From UBA9647 sp035506075 (GTDB lineage: Bacteria; Bacteroidota; Ignavibacteria; UBA10030), in the NCBI GenBank assembly GCA_035506075.1, contig DATJQB010000102.1, positions 1 to 13,068 of the forward strand: 13,068 nucleotides of DNA. Reading direction: 5' to 3'. Every line of letters begins with the position of its first letter. Within the stretch, counting starts at the first letter, position 1. Below the pieces are notes generated by a model that saw nothing but the letters and a program-made list of their open reading frames with translations, was not told the DNA's origin and did not search any database. The position numbers were made by a program, and so were the translations under genes. Of the stretch, positions 1-6,713 are shown piece by piece.

Positions 1-459
1 TTCCGTGAAGTCAATATCGAACACGCTGCGGACGAGCCTCCCATCGACAATCCAGACGTTCACACCGGACTCCAGAGTCTTCCAAAGCTGGACGTGGACT
101 TTCAGGGGATCCGGGAGCCCTTTTCCTCCGGTCACTTTCCGGACGTCTCCTGCTTTTTCACGCTCCGACCGCTCCTTCTTATCCGCGGCCTCAAGCGCAT
201 CATCGTACGGAACTCCTTTCTTCATCAGCTCGTACTCCACAAGCAGATGATCGATGAAGAACTGCTGCTCGTCCTCTTTCGCCTCTTTGTCCAGCCAGAA
301 TTCATTCTTCGGGATGAACGTGAACGCGTAGTGCTGCGCGTAGTTTGTGAACTCCTCATCCATATGCGTGCGGACATATGTTCCGTCCACAATCCAGACG
401 GTTATATCACCGCGCTGACCAATTTTCCTGATGTAAGGAGGTTTGAGTGTGGTTTGCAT
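1..459 (-). CDS. Unknown protein with a repeated 'VWIVDG' domain, 3' end cut by window edge
   Basis: An open frame of 153 codons runs off the left edge with no stop, so the protein is C-terminally incomplete. I do not know a function. A module at residues 19-39 (ITVWIVDGTYVRTHMDEEFT) is followed by a segment containing IPKNEFWLD and HLLVEYELMKKG. A charged linker (about 91-120) follows, and then the module begins again at about 133-153 (VNVWIVDGRLVRSVFDIDFT). The protein is thus a tandem duplication whose second copy is truncated by the window. I recall similar hypothetical proteins in other bacteria but cannot name the family. The chosen ATG has GGAGAG just upstream (spacing about 3-5). The frame also stays open upstream to a GTG at 570, only 9 nt after the preceding stop, adding a signal-peptide-like leader (see findings). 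It probably belongs to the same transcript as the serine hydrolase upstream. The reality of the coding frame is well supported; the exact start is less certain. Confidence 0.8.
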   Translation of the reverse strand, partial: MQTTLKPPYIRKIGQRGDITVWIVDGTYVRTHMDEEFTNYAQHYAFTFIPKNEFWLDKEAKEDEQQFFIDHLLVEYELMKKGVPYDDALEAADKKERSEREKAGDVRKVTGGKGLPDPLKVHVQLWKTLESGVNVWIVDGRLVRSVFDIDFTE

Positions 460-579
460 GTGCTCTCCGTGCGTTGTGATGGATGGAGAAGTGACCGATT
501 GCGGGACTCCCGCCCTGCAGAATGACAGCATGACCAGACAACCGGAAGCAACAAGGGCCGGGATCTTCACGACATTCTC

Positions 580-1683
580 TCAGAAAAGGTACTTGTTCAG
601 GATCCCCAAAATGATCGTCTCGTTGATACTTGCCTGCGCGGTCGAGGCTGAATCGTCTCCGATGGTCACAATCACCATGTTCTTCGCCGGTATGACGATG
701 ATAAACTGTCCCGCGAAACCGGCTGCCATGAAGATGGAATCCCGCGCATCGTAGTTGTTCCACCAGAGGTATCCGTAGTTCACCGATTGAAGATCGCCCC
801 ACGTCCGGTTTGCCTGGTTGCGCGGCACAAGTGTTTGCTGGATCCATTGCTGCGAAATCACCTGCACCCCATCAACCTGGCCATTATGAAGGTACAACTG
901 ACCGAGCCGGGCCAAATCCCTCGGAACGAACATCATCCCGGTACCGCCCGTGTATACTCCCTGGGGGTCCTTCAGCCAGCCGCGGACTGAAATCTTCAGT
1001 GGCGTGAAAAGGTAGCGCTCGGCGAAATCGTACGTGGAGATACCAGAGGTCCGTGTGACAATTCCCGAGAGAAGATTGACGTTGGGAGTCGTGTAGAGGA
1101 ACTGCGTTCCCGGATCGTACTTCAGGGGAAGCTTGAGTGTTGTGTACATCCAGTTGGCGTTGTCCGTATAGAGCGATGTGTGATCAGCATCTTCATCCCA
1201 GTCAATGCCGCTCTTCATCGTCAGAAATTCTTCAAGCGTCCAGCCTCGCTTCCTTGGATCCATCCCGGTCGTGTCAAAATCGGGGAAATAACTGAGGATC
1301 TTGTCCTGGGTGGAATGGATGATTCCCTTGTCGATTGCAATGCCGACAAGCGCGGAGGTAAAGCTCTTTGACGCAGAGTGGATCTCGAAATCGTTGTCCT
1401 GCGTGAGCCGGTTGTAGTACTCGACCACGAGCGTATCGTTCTTGATGATGAGCAGGCTGGAGATGAATGAATTCGACTTCACTTCGCTCAACGCGCCTGC
1501 GATCTTCGAAGTATCGAGCTTCATCGCAAGAGGGGTCGATATCGGCCACGCGTAAGGCTGGCGGTACGTAAAAGGGGAGCTTGATGTGGAGGGAGAACTC
1601 GGATTGGAATGACAGCCCGCCGCAAGCACCGCGATGAGAACGGGAAGAAATCGACTCAACTGCGGAACAATCGAACGCGTCAC
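580..1683 (-). CDS. Lipoprotein serine hydrolase, class C beta-lactamase / esterase superfamily
   Basis: The 367-residue protein has a lipoprotein signal: Arg near the N-terminus, a hydrophobic stretch, then the lipobox LAAGC with Cys24, followed by a Ser/Pro-rich linker. It should be tethered to the envelope outside the cytoplasm. The catalytic domain shows S103-A-S-K106 (the SxxK nucleophile/base motif of PF00144), Y197-T-T-P-N at the position of the YxN motif, and G322-F-A-G-Q near the C-terminus. The last resembles the GxGGQ region of 6-aminohexanoate-dimer-hydrolase-like (NylB-like) esterases rather than a KTG lactamase motif. An esterase, amidase or peptidase role is therefore more likely than antibiotic resistance; the substrate is unknown. 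The start is a GTG with AAAGGA upstream at good spacing. An overlapping ATG reads straight into a stop. The gene is 9 nt from the GTG alternative start of the next gene, so the two are probably cotranscribed. Confidence 0.93.
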   Translation of the reverse strand: MTRSIVPQLSRFLPVLIAVLAAGCHSNPSSPSTSSSPFTYRQPYAWPISTPLAMKLDTSKIAGALSEVKSNSFISSLLIIKNDTLVVEYYNRLTQDNDFEIHSASKSFTSALVGIAIDKGIIHSTQDKILSYFPDFDTTGMDPRKRGWTLEEFLTMKSGIDWDEDADHTSLYTDNANWMYTTLKLPLKYDPGTQFLYTTPNVNLLSGIVTRTSGISTYDFAERYLFTPLKISVRGWLKDPQGVYTGGTGMMFVPRDLARLGQLYLHNGQVDGVQVISQQWIQQTLVPRNQANRTWGDLQSVNYGYLWWNNYDARDSIFMAAGFAGQFIIVIPAKNMVIVTIGDDSASTAQASINETIILGILNKYLF

Positions 1684-1728
1684 ATCAGGTCCTTTCTGCA
1701 GGAATACCTCATCCTGTTAAACGAAGAA

Positions 1729-1762
1729 GGAACTGAGTCTGTTCCCCGCCAGGCGGAACTCA
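1729..1762. repeat. Nested short inverted repeats in the leader of the serine hydrolase gene
   Basis: GGAAC (1729-1733) is complementary to GTTCC (1741-1745). GTTCC is also complementary to GGAAC (1755-1759), and TGAGT (1734-1738) to ACTCA (1758-1762). Two mutually exclusive hairpins are therefore possible about 50-80 nt before the GTG start. There is no T-run, so this is not a classical terminator. It could be chance or an RNA leader element. Confidence 0.2.
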
Positions 1763-1811
1763 AGCCGAATTGAACGACAAAAGACCCGGCCTCAGAAATG
1801 CTCTTGGTGTC

Positions 1812-1826
1812 TTCTCACGGTGAGAA
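1812..1826. promoter_or_regulatory. Perfect 7-bp dyad, possible operator
   Basis: TTCTCAC (1812-1818) and GTGAGAA (1820-1826) form a perfect palindrome with a one-base centre in the 218-nt gap between the exporter stop and the serine hydrolase start. A regulator binding site is one explanation. No matching promoter boxes could be assigned and no regulator gene is in the window. Confidence 0.25.
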
Positions 1827-1901
1827 TGTAACCGCCCCCCAATTCAGTACGTCGGGCGAAGCTGGACCCACAACGCGAGGATCCTGAGCTGAACTTTCAG
1901 A

Positions 1902-3176
1902 TCAATCGGCCTGATGCTCACGCAATCTCGGGAAGAAGGCCCAGATGACGATGGCAGCCGTCAGCGCGAGCGCTCCGTTGATCGTAATCGTCTCCGACAG
2001 CCCAAAGCGTGCTGCAAGCTCACCGCACCAGAGCGATCCAATAGGCATGAAGCCGAAGAAGATCCACGTATAGGCCCCCATGACCCTGCCCCGGATATGT
2101 TCCGGCGTGGATGTCTGCACCAGGGCATTGGCAAGGTTCATCACCATGATTGTTCCCATCCCGATTCCCGCCATCACAAGGAGCGATGCCGGGAGCCAGT
2201 GAATCGCTGCAAAGACAATCAGCAGGGTCGGAGCGAGAAACGATCCAAAGGTGATCAGCTTGCCTCTGTAGCTGATTCGTCCAAGGGATGCGATGATGAG
2301 CGCTCCGATCAGCGAGCCCATTCCGCGCGCGGAGCTCAGAACACCGTTTGTCGTTGCGTTGCCGCCGAGGACTTTCACGGACCAAGCGGGCAGCAACGTA
2401 ACAAGGGACATGGTGAACATGCTGTTGAGCGCAACGATCGCGATCACGACCCTGATGAGATCGTGGCGGACAACGTAGAGAATGCCGTCTTTGAATCTCG
2501 CCTCCTGGTCTGCTTTGGCGAGGTGAGGCTGCGGGCCAAGCTGCATCCTTTTCAACGCAACGATCACTGCGATGAACGAAATCCCATTGATGGTGAAGCA
2601 CCAGGCTGGTCCGAACAATGCATAGGTGAGCCCTGCGACGGCTGGACCGATCGCGGTCGCCGTGTGGAACATCGTCGCATTCAACGCAATCGCGTTTGTC
2701 AGGTATTCCCTGTCCACCATCTCGCCGACAAACGACTGACGGGCGGGGGCGTCAAATGCATTTGCCGTTCCCAGCGCAAGCGACAGAAGAATCACGTGCC
2801 ACGGCTGGACGAGATGCAGGAAGGTCAATGCGGCGAGGATGAATGCGAAAATCATCATCGCCGATTGTGTGATAACAAGAAGCGATCGCCGTTGCATCCT
2901 GTCAGCGACAACTCCGCCGTAAAGCGTAAGAAGCCAGCTGGGGACACCCGAAGCGAATCCGACGTAGCCGAGGTACGCCGGAGAATGGGTCAGTTCGTAA
3001 ATAAGGAAGCCCTGCGCGGTGGTCTGCATCCACGTGCCGAACAGCGACACGATTTGACCCTGGAACCAGAGCCGGTAGTTGGGGAACTGAAGGGCCGCAA
3101 ACGTCTGATTCTTGTTCAGTCTTTTTTCGGAAGACCGTTCACCCTCGTGTTGTCTCTTCGATTGTCGTTCAGACAT
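1902..3176 (-). CDS. MFS exporter, MFS_3 / EntS-like family
   Basis: This integral inner-membrane protein of 424 residues has a polar, charged N-terminal tail (1-29), then F-P-N-Y-R-L-W-F-x-G-Q (31-41) and G-T-W-M-Q, the classic opening of the MFS_3 group that includes the enterobactin exporter EntS. The loop 2-3 motif GGVVADRMQRR lies at 87-97. About ten to twelve hydrophobic segments follow, with a central hydrophilic loop at about residues 205-220 between the two halves, as expected for a full-length MFS protein. The family is mainly proton-driven efflux of small molecules; the substrate cannot be read from sequence. An upstream in-frame TTG (3185) is possible, but the ATG at 3176 has GGA upstream and gives an 8-nt overlap (ATGTCTGA) with the URO-D B stop. 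That overlap suggests translational coupling and a shared pathway. Confidence 0.92.
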   Translation of the reverse strand: MSERQSKRQHEGERSSEKRLNKNQTFAALQFPNYRLWFQGQIVSLFGTWMQTTAQGFLIYELTHSPAYLGYVGFASGVPSWLLTLYGGVVADRMQRRSLLVITQSAMMIFAFILAALTFLHLVQPWHVILLSLALGTANAFDAPARQSFVGEMVDREYLTNAIALNATMFHTATAIGPAVAGLTYALFGPAWCFTINGISFIAVIVALKRMQLGPQPHLAKADQEARFKDGILYVVRHDLIRVVIAIVALNSMFTMSLVTLLPAWSVKVLGGNATTNGVLSSARGMGSLIGALIIASLGRISYRGKLITFGSFLAPTLLIVFAAIHWLPASLLVMAGIGMGTIMVMNLANALVQTSTPEHIRGRVMGAYTWIFFGFMPIGSLWCGELAARFGLSETITINGALALTAAIVIWAFFPRLREHQAD

Positions 3177-4344
3177 AGAATCCAAATTCGTACGCTGCTT
3201 CGTACATCGCTACGATGTTCTCAGGCGGAACGCCGGGCTGAATGTTATGAATATTGTTGAAGACGTACCCGCCATGCGGCTTGAAGAGCTCCACATTCTT
3301 CCGGACTGCTTCCCGGACCTGATCGGGTGAAGCAAAGGGAAGAACTTTTTGTGAGTCAATGCCGCCGCCCCAGAATACGAGGTTGTTCCCGTACTTCTTC
3401 TTGAGCGCGCCCGGGTCCATACCCGGCGTATTCGTCTGAACCGGGTTGAGGATGTCGACACCCATGGAAATGAGATCGGGAATATACTCGGAACAGTCAC
3501 CGCAGGTGTGATACCAGATCTTCGCCTTCGTGAGGCGCTTGATCACATCAATCACTCTCTGTTGGCGCGGCCGGACAATCTCCCTGTAAAACGCCGGTGC
3601 GAACATCGGGCCATCTTGTCCTGTAAGATCGTCTCCAATCATGATAATATCCAGCAAATCCCCAACCTCAGATAAAAATCCGTTCATCCAGCTCTCCCAA
3701 TAATGACACGTCCGGTCGATGAGAGCTTCGCAGAATTGACGATTCTCGAGCATGTCCGCGAACCACCGCTCCATGCCGCGGAGATACCAGCACATTTCGT
3801 ACGTGACGCCCGAGATCCCGCTCGAGAGCGCAAAGGACGTGTCCCGACGAAGCCTGAGGGCGTGATCGCGCACGCCGGTGAACCGACTTCGATCACCGCC
3901 GTCCGGAAATGGATACGAATCAAGGTCCTTCACATTCGCGTCGGCAAGCGGGTGATTGGAGATGTCCATGTAGAGCATCTGATCATCGGGCATGGACCAG
4001 GTGACACCGAACTCATCTTTCAGATCATGCCAACGGCGGCCATGTCGTTCATTCAGCTCGATGGCTCCCTGAAAGCCCGACGGCGCGTGGGCAGTGACGT
4101 ACCGGATATCCACGTGGAATTTATCGAGTATCGCCTCGGAAGGGACTGCGAGCTGCTGGACCGGATCGAGCATCCTGATCTCCTCGCGAAGTCCAAGATG
4201 GTTCAGAAGCAACTCGTACGCTTTTCTGTGGATGCCTGTTTGAAATCCTCCCAGGTCGATTGGTATGCGATCGGGTTCCTCGTGGTTCAGGGCCATCAGG
4301 ACACGGTTGCGGGATGTCAAGCGTTCAACATGAGACGTCTCCAT
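3169..4344 (-). CDS. URO-D-fold protein B (MtaA/CmuA-like superfamily)
   Basis: The 391-residue protein, probably cytoplasmic, belongs to the uroporphyrinogen decarboxylase superfamily (PF01208). It opens with NRVLMALNHEEPDRIPID (13-30), typical of the methyltransferase-like branch, and lacks the Arg-rich RQAGR signature of true HemE. Conserved parts are I-G-D-D-L (236-240), H279-T-C281 followed by C284, N-P-V-Q (300-303), F-W-G-G-G-I-D (324-330), and H366-N-I near the C-terminus before P-P-E-N. In characterised relatives (MtaA, MtbA, CmuA) an H-x-C plus a distal Cys binds zinc and moves methyl groups from corrinoid proteins; here the distal ligand looks like His366. Function is therefore inferred as methyl or one-carbon transfer and is unproven. 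It is a diverged paralogue of the protein at 11829-13058. The start is set by AGGAG at 4351-4355; an in-frame TTG at 4371 would lie upstream of that site. Confidence 0.9.
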   Translation of the reverse strand: METSHVERLTSRNRVLMALNHEEPDRIPIDLGGFQTGIHRKAYELLLNHLGLREEIRMLDPVQQLAVPSEAILDKFHVDIRYVTAHAPSGFQGAIELNERHGRRWHDLKDEFGVTWSMPDDQMLYMDISNHPLADANVKDLDSYPFPDGGDRSRFTGVRDHALRLRRDTSFALSSGISGVTYEMCWYLRGMERWFADMLENRQFCEALIDRTCHYWESWMNGFLSEVGDLLDIIMIGDDLTGQDGPMFAPAFYREIVRPRQQRVIDVIKRLTKAKIWYHTCGDCSEYIPDLISMGVDILNPVQTNTPGMDPGALKKKYGNNLVFWGGGIDSQKVLPFASPDQVREAVRKNVELFKPHGGYVFNNIHNIQPGVPPENIVAMYEAAYEFGFYV

Positions 4345-4347
4345 CAT

Positions 4348-4523
4348 TAACTCCTGGTCAATGCAGGCCAATCAGAAAAGGAGAGCGAAGTTCACAGGTC
4401 TCCAATCGAGTTCGCCCAGTCGATCGAACGGCTGATCGCAGCCAGCCTCGTCTGTCGCGAATACGATGAGTATTTCTGCAACTCGACTCAGGCGAGCCAT
4501 CACGGTGCTTGCCTTGTGGGTGA
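4348..4523. other. Intergenic spacer between the propeller gene and URO-D B
   Basis: About 175 nt carry no convincing gene. A small hairpin GGCTG-ATCG-CAGCC lies at 4430-4443 without a T-run, so no intrinsic terminator is visible. I found no clear promoter boxes. A 42-codon frame (4372-4500) was considered and rejected. Confidence 0.5.
4351..4355 (-). promoter_or_regulatory. Ribosome binding site of URO-D B
   Basis: On the minus strand AGGAG stands 6 nt before the ATG at 4344 and 3 nt before a second ATG at 4347. It decides the start against the TTG at 4371, which would put the site inside the coding region. Confidence 0.7.
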
Positions 4524-6704
4524 TTACTTGAGCAATATGAGCTTCCGGCTGAGCACTGCGTTTCCGGATTGCAGGACGTAAAAGTACACGCCGCTCGGAA
4601 ATCCTGCAGCGTTCCACATCACCGCGTGCTTGCCGGCTTCCATTTTCCCATGAACAAGCGTCGCAACCTCTCGTCCGAGCAGATCAAAAATCCCGAGTTT
4701 TACAAAGCTGATAGCTGTCAGCTGAAAGCTGATCGCTGTTGCCTGATTAAACGGATTCGGATAGTTCTGAGCCAGACTCATTTGCAGAGGAATCGAATGA
4801 TCGATCGCGTCTCGTTCAACCGATGTCACAATCCCGGGAGATGGACCCATGATGGTCCCACCTTCTCCTACCACGACGGAAAGATTGGCATCAAGCGACC
4901 CAAATCCATAGATGGCATTCGCCATACCAATTGGCGCCTGGGTCCAGGTAATCCCTCCGTCGATTGATTTCAAGAAGACTCCGGAATCTCCGCCGGCGAT
5001 CACCCTTGAGAGATCCAACATCCGCACTGCCCTGAGCCGCTGCGTTGTGCCGCTCTGGACAAGCGCCCAGTTGGATCCGCCATCGAGCGTCCGCAGAATG
5101 ACGCCGGAATCTCCCACGACGACTCCGTGGTTCGCATCCGCAAAGGAAACGCCTCTCAGGTGAGCAACAGTGAGCTTCTGCACGTCTGGACTGTCGAACT
5201 CGCTCGGCCAGTAACCCGTTTGAGGAAGCCAAGTTGTGCCAGCATCCGTAGATGCGACAATGCTCCCGTTATCTCCCACGGCCACTGTGAGCGTCGGGCT
5301 TGCGATGGCAACGGCGTGCAGCCAGTACCTCCAGTTGTCGGCGGAGTACTTCGCCCATGAATTGCCGTTGTTCGTCGATCGGGCGATGAATGATCGGTCA
5401 GTGTACACGCCGCTCGCCTCTCTGAAAAGCGTCCGACCAACAATGAACCCAAGGCCACTGGAGGATCCGACAACCGCAGAGGGGAGTCCTGCCAGAGTTT
5501 GTGTGGACCAGTTGGCGCCTCCATCCGTGCTGCCAAGGACAGAGCCGAGGACTCCGACAGCGATCACACGATTCACCCCAAAGTAGGCAACGCTCTGCAA
5601 ATCCTCCGTCAATCCTGTGGGTTGAGGCTTCCACGTGGCGCCCCCGTTCTCGGTCCGCAGCAAGGCGCCGCGATAACCGACGATAATCCCGTTTGAACTG
5701 TTCGCAAAACCAATCCCGTAGTAGTCCGAACGCGATCCGTTCGTCTGATCCTTCCAGGTCACTCCACCGTCGGCCGTTCTCATGATCACGCCGTACGGTC
5801 CTGCGGCTGTGCCAAGAAGCGAGCTCGTGAACATCACCGTGGAGAACCAGGATGCAGCCTGCATCGATTGCTGAGCCCATGTCGTCCCTCCGTCCGTCGT
5901 GCGGAGGACAATCCCCGCATCGCCGACCGTAACGCCGGTCCTCGCATCGATGAACCAGACGTCGAACAAATGATACGACGTGCCGCTCTGTACTTGAGTC
6001 CACGACGCTCCGCCGTCGGTGGTCCGCAGAATCGTCCCGAACTCGCCCACCGCGATCCCGTTCGAGGTATCATTGAATGAAACGCCATAGAGCCTGTACG
6101 TAGTCGCACTGAATCTCCTGCTCCAGTTGGCTCCTCCGTTTGTGGTCCGGAGTATGGTGCCGGATGAGCCGACGATAATCCCCTTGTTCGCCGTTATAAA
6201 CGAGACAGCGTAGAAATAACTTGCCGATCCGCCGAACTGATCGGCCCACGTCCGTCCGCCGTCGGTCGTGCGCCGAATGATCCCGGGGTATCCTACAGCC
6301 GTCCCCGTGTCGGTCCCGACAAATGTCACAGCGTACCACGGGCTCGTCACGTCGCTCGACTGAGGAGTCCAGCTTGCACCTCCATCGGACGTTCGCAGCA
6401 TCGTTCCCGAATCTCCCACGGCAACGCCGGTCGATGCGTTCATGAACCACACGCCGTTGAGGCGCGCGGTTGTCCCCGAAGACAACAAGGCCCAGTTTGT
6501 TCCGCCGTCGGTCGTCTTCAGGATCGTGCCCGCATCGCCGACTGCATAAAGGACGTTTGTATTGACCGCGTGGATGGCTCTGATTGTATTTCCCTGGGGG
6601 AGCGGATTTTGCCAGTACCACCGCTGTTGCGCCGTGGTGACGAGAACACTGAAAAGAAGAATAGTGAGCAGGCTGCTCAATCGAATTGCTGTCTTCGAGA
6701 GCAT
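4524..6704 (-). CDS. Type IX-secreted Ycf48/HCF136-like beta-propeller protein
   Basis: The 726-residue protein starts with a signal peptide (hydrophobic core about 10-25) and W-Y-W-Q-N-P-L-P-Q-G-N. Thirteen clear repeats of about 44 residues follow, with the pattern G-x-x-G-x-x-x-x-T-x-D-G-G-x-x-W, and a degenerate fourteenth (GEGGTIMGPSPG). This is the Ycf48-like/BNR-type propeller blade; fourteen units would fit two seven-bladed propellers. Repeat 10 is the most degenerate and carries an insertion. Residues 646-726 form a type IX (Por) sorting domain: QNYPNPFN, IFDLLGREV, WN..G.PSGVYFYVL and a C-terminal LLK. The protein should cross the outer membrane and be released or anchored at the surface, where the propellers may bind a ligand or partner protein. 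Photosystem assembly, the role of plant and cyanobacterial Ycf48, is not implied. The ATG at 6704 has GAGGGA 3 nt upstream; an in-frame upstream ATG at 6782 would hide the signal peptide. Confidence 0.93.
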   Translation of the reverse strand: MLSKTAIRLSSLLTILLFSVLVTTAQQRWYWQNPLPQGNTIRAIHAVNTNVLYAVGDAGTILKTTDGGTNWALLSSGTTARLNGVWFMNASTGVAVGDSGTMLRTSDGGASWTPQSSDVTSPWYAVTFVGTDTGTAVGYPGIIRRTTDGGRTWADQFGGSASYFYAVSFITANKGIIVGSSGTILRTTNGGANWSRRFSATTYRLYGVSFNDTSNGIAVGEFGTILRTTDGGASWTQVQSGTSYHLFDVWFIDARTGVTVGDAGIVLRTTDGGTTWAQQSMQAASWFSTVMFTSSLLGTAAGPYGVIMRTADGGVTWKDQTNGSRSDYYGIGFANSSNGIIVGYRGALLRTENGGATWKPQPTGLTEDLQSVAYFGVNRVIAVGVLGSVLGSTDGGANWSTQTLAGLPSAVVGSSSGLGFIVGRTLFREASGVYTDRSFIARSTNNGNSWAKYSADNWRYWLHAVAIASPTLTVAVGDNGSIVASTDAGTTWLPQTGYWPSEFDSPDVQKLTVAHLRGVSFADANHGVVVGDSGVILRTLDGGSNWALVQSGTTQRLRAVRMLDLSRVIAGGDSGVFLKSIDGGITWTQAPIGMANAIYGFGSLDANLSVVVGEGGTIMGPSPGIVTSVERDAIDHSIPLQMSLAQNYPNPFNQATAISFQLTAISFVKLGIFDLLGREVATLVHGKMEAGKHAVMWNAAGFPSGVYFYVLQSGNAVLSRKLILLK
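4704..4745. repeat. Heptanucleotide tandem repeat (xxAGCTG, six units) inside the sorting domain
   Basis: On the plus strand the units are AAAGCTG, ATAGCTG, TCAGCTG, AAAGCTG, ATCGCTG and TTGCCTG, the last two degraded. Read as protein on the minus strand they encode two heptapeptides, QATAISF and QLTAISF (residues 654-667 of the secreted protein). The surrounding motif spacing of the sorting domain is unchanged. Confidence 0.8.
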
Positions 6705-6707
6705 AGG

Positions 6708-6713
6708 TCCCTC
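6708..6713 (-). promoter_or_regulatory. Ribosome binding site of the propeller gene, overlapping the upstream stop
   Basis: GAGGGA on the minus strand shares two bases with the TGA stop (6714-6712) of the lipoprotein gene and sits 3 nt before the ATG at 6704. This links translation of the two genes and fixes the propeller start. Confidence 0.7.

Noticed and set aside
407..847. Minus-strand open frame of 146 codons
   Set aside because: It overlaps the end of the serine hydrolase and the start of the unknown protein in another frame, and has no family features.
580..1683. Serine hydrolase as an antibiotic-resistance beta-lactamase
   Set aside because: The C-terminal KTG-type motif is replaced by G-F-A-G-Q and the YxN position reads YTT, as in esterase-like relatives.
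1914..3260. Long plus-strand open frame of 448 codons
   Set aside because: It is antisense to the well-supported exporter gene, and its translation is charged and low in structure, with no recognisable motif.
3169..4344. URO-D B (and A) as the heme-pathway HemE
   Set aside because: Both lack the HemE N-terminal Arg-rich signature and instead carry the H-x-C motif and the N-terminal wording of the methyltransferase-like branch. Heme genes are absent nearby.
4430..4443. GGCTG-ATCG-CAGCC hairpin as a terminator after the propeller gene
   Set aside because: The stem is short and no T-run follows on either strand.
4372..4500. Small minus-strand frame of 42 codons between the propeller gene and URO-D B
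   Set aside because: Weak ribosome binding site, no recognisable motif, and the frame only continues upstream as a shadow of the sorting domain.
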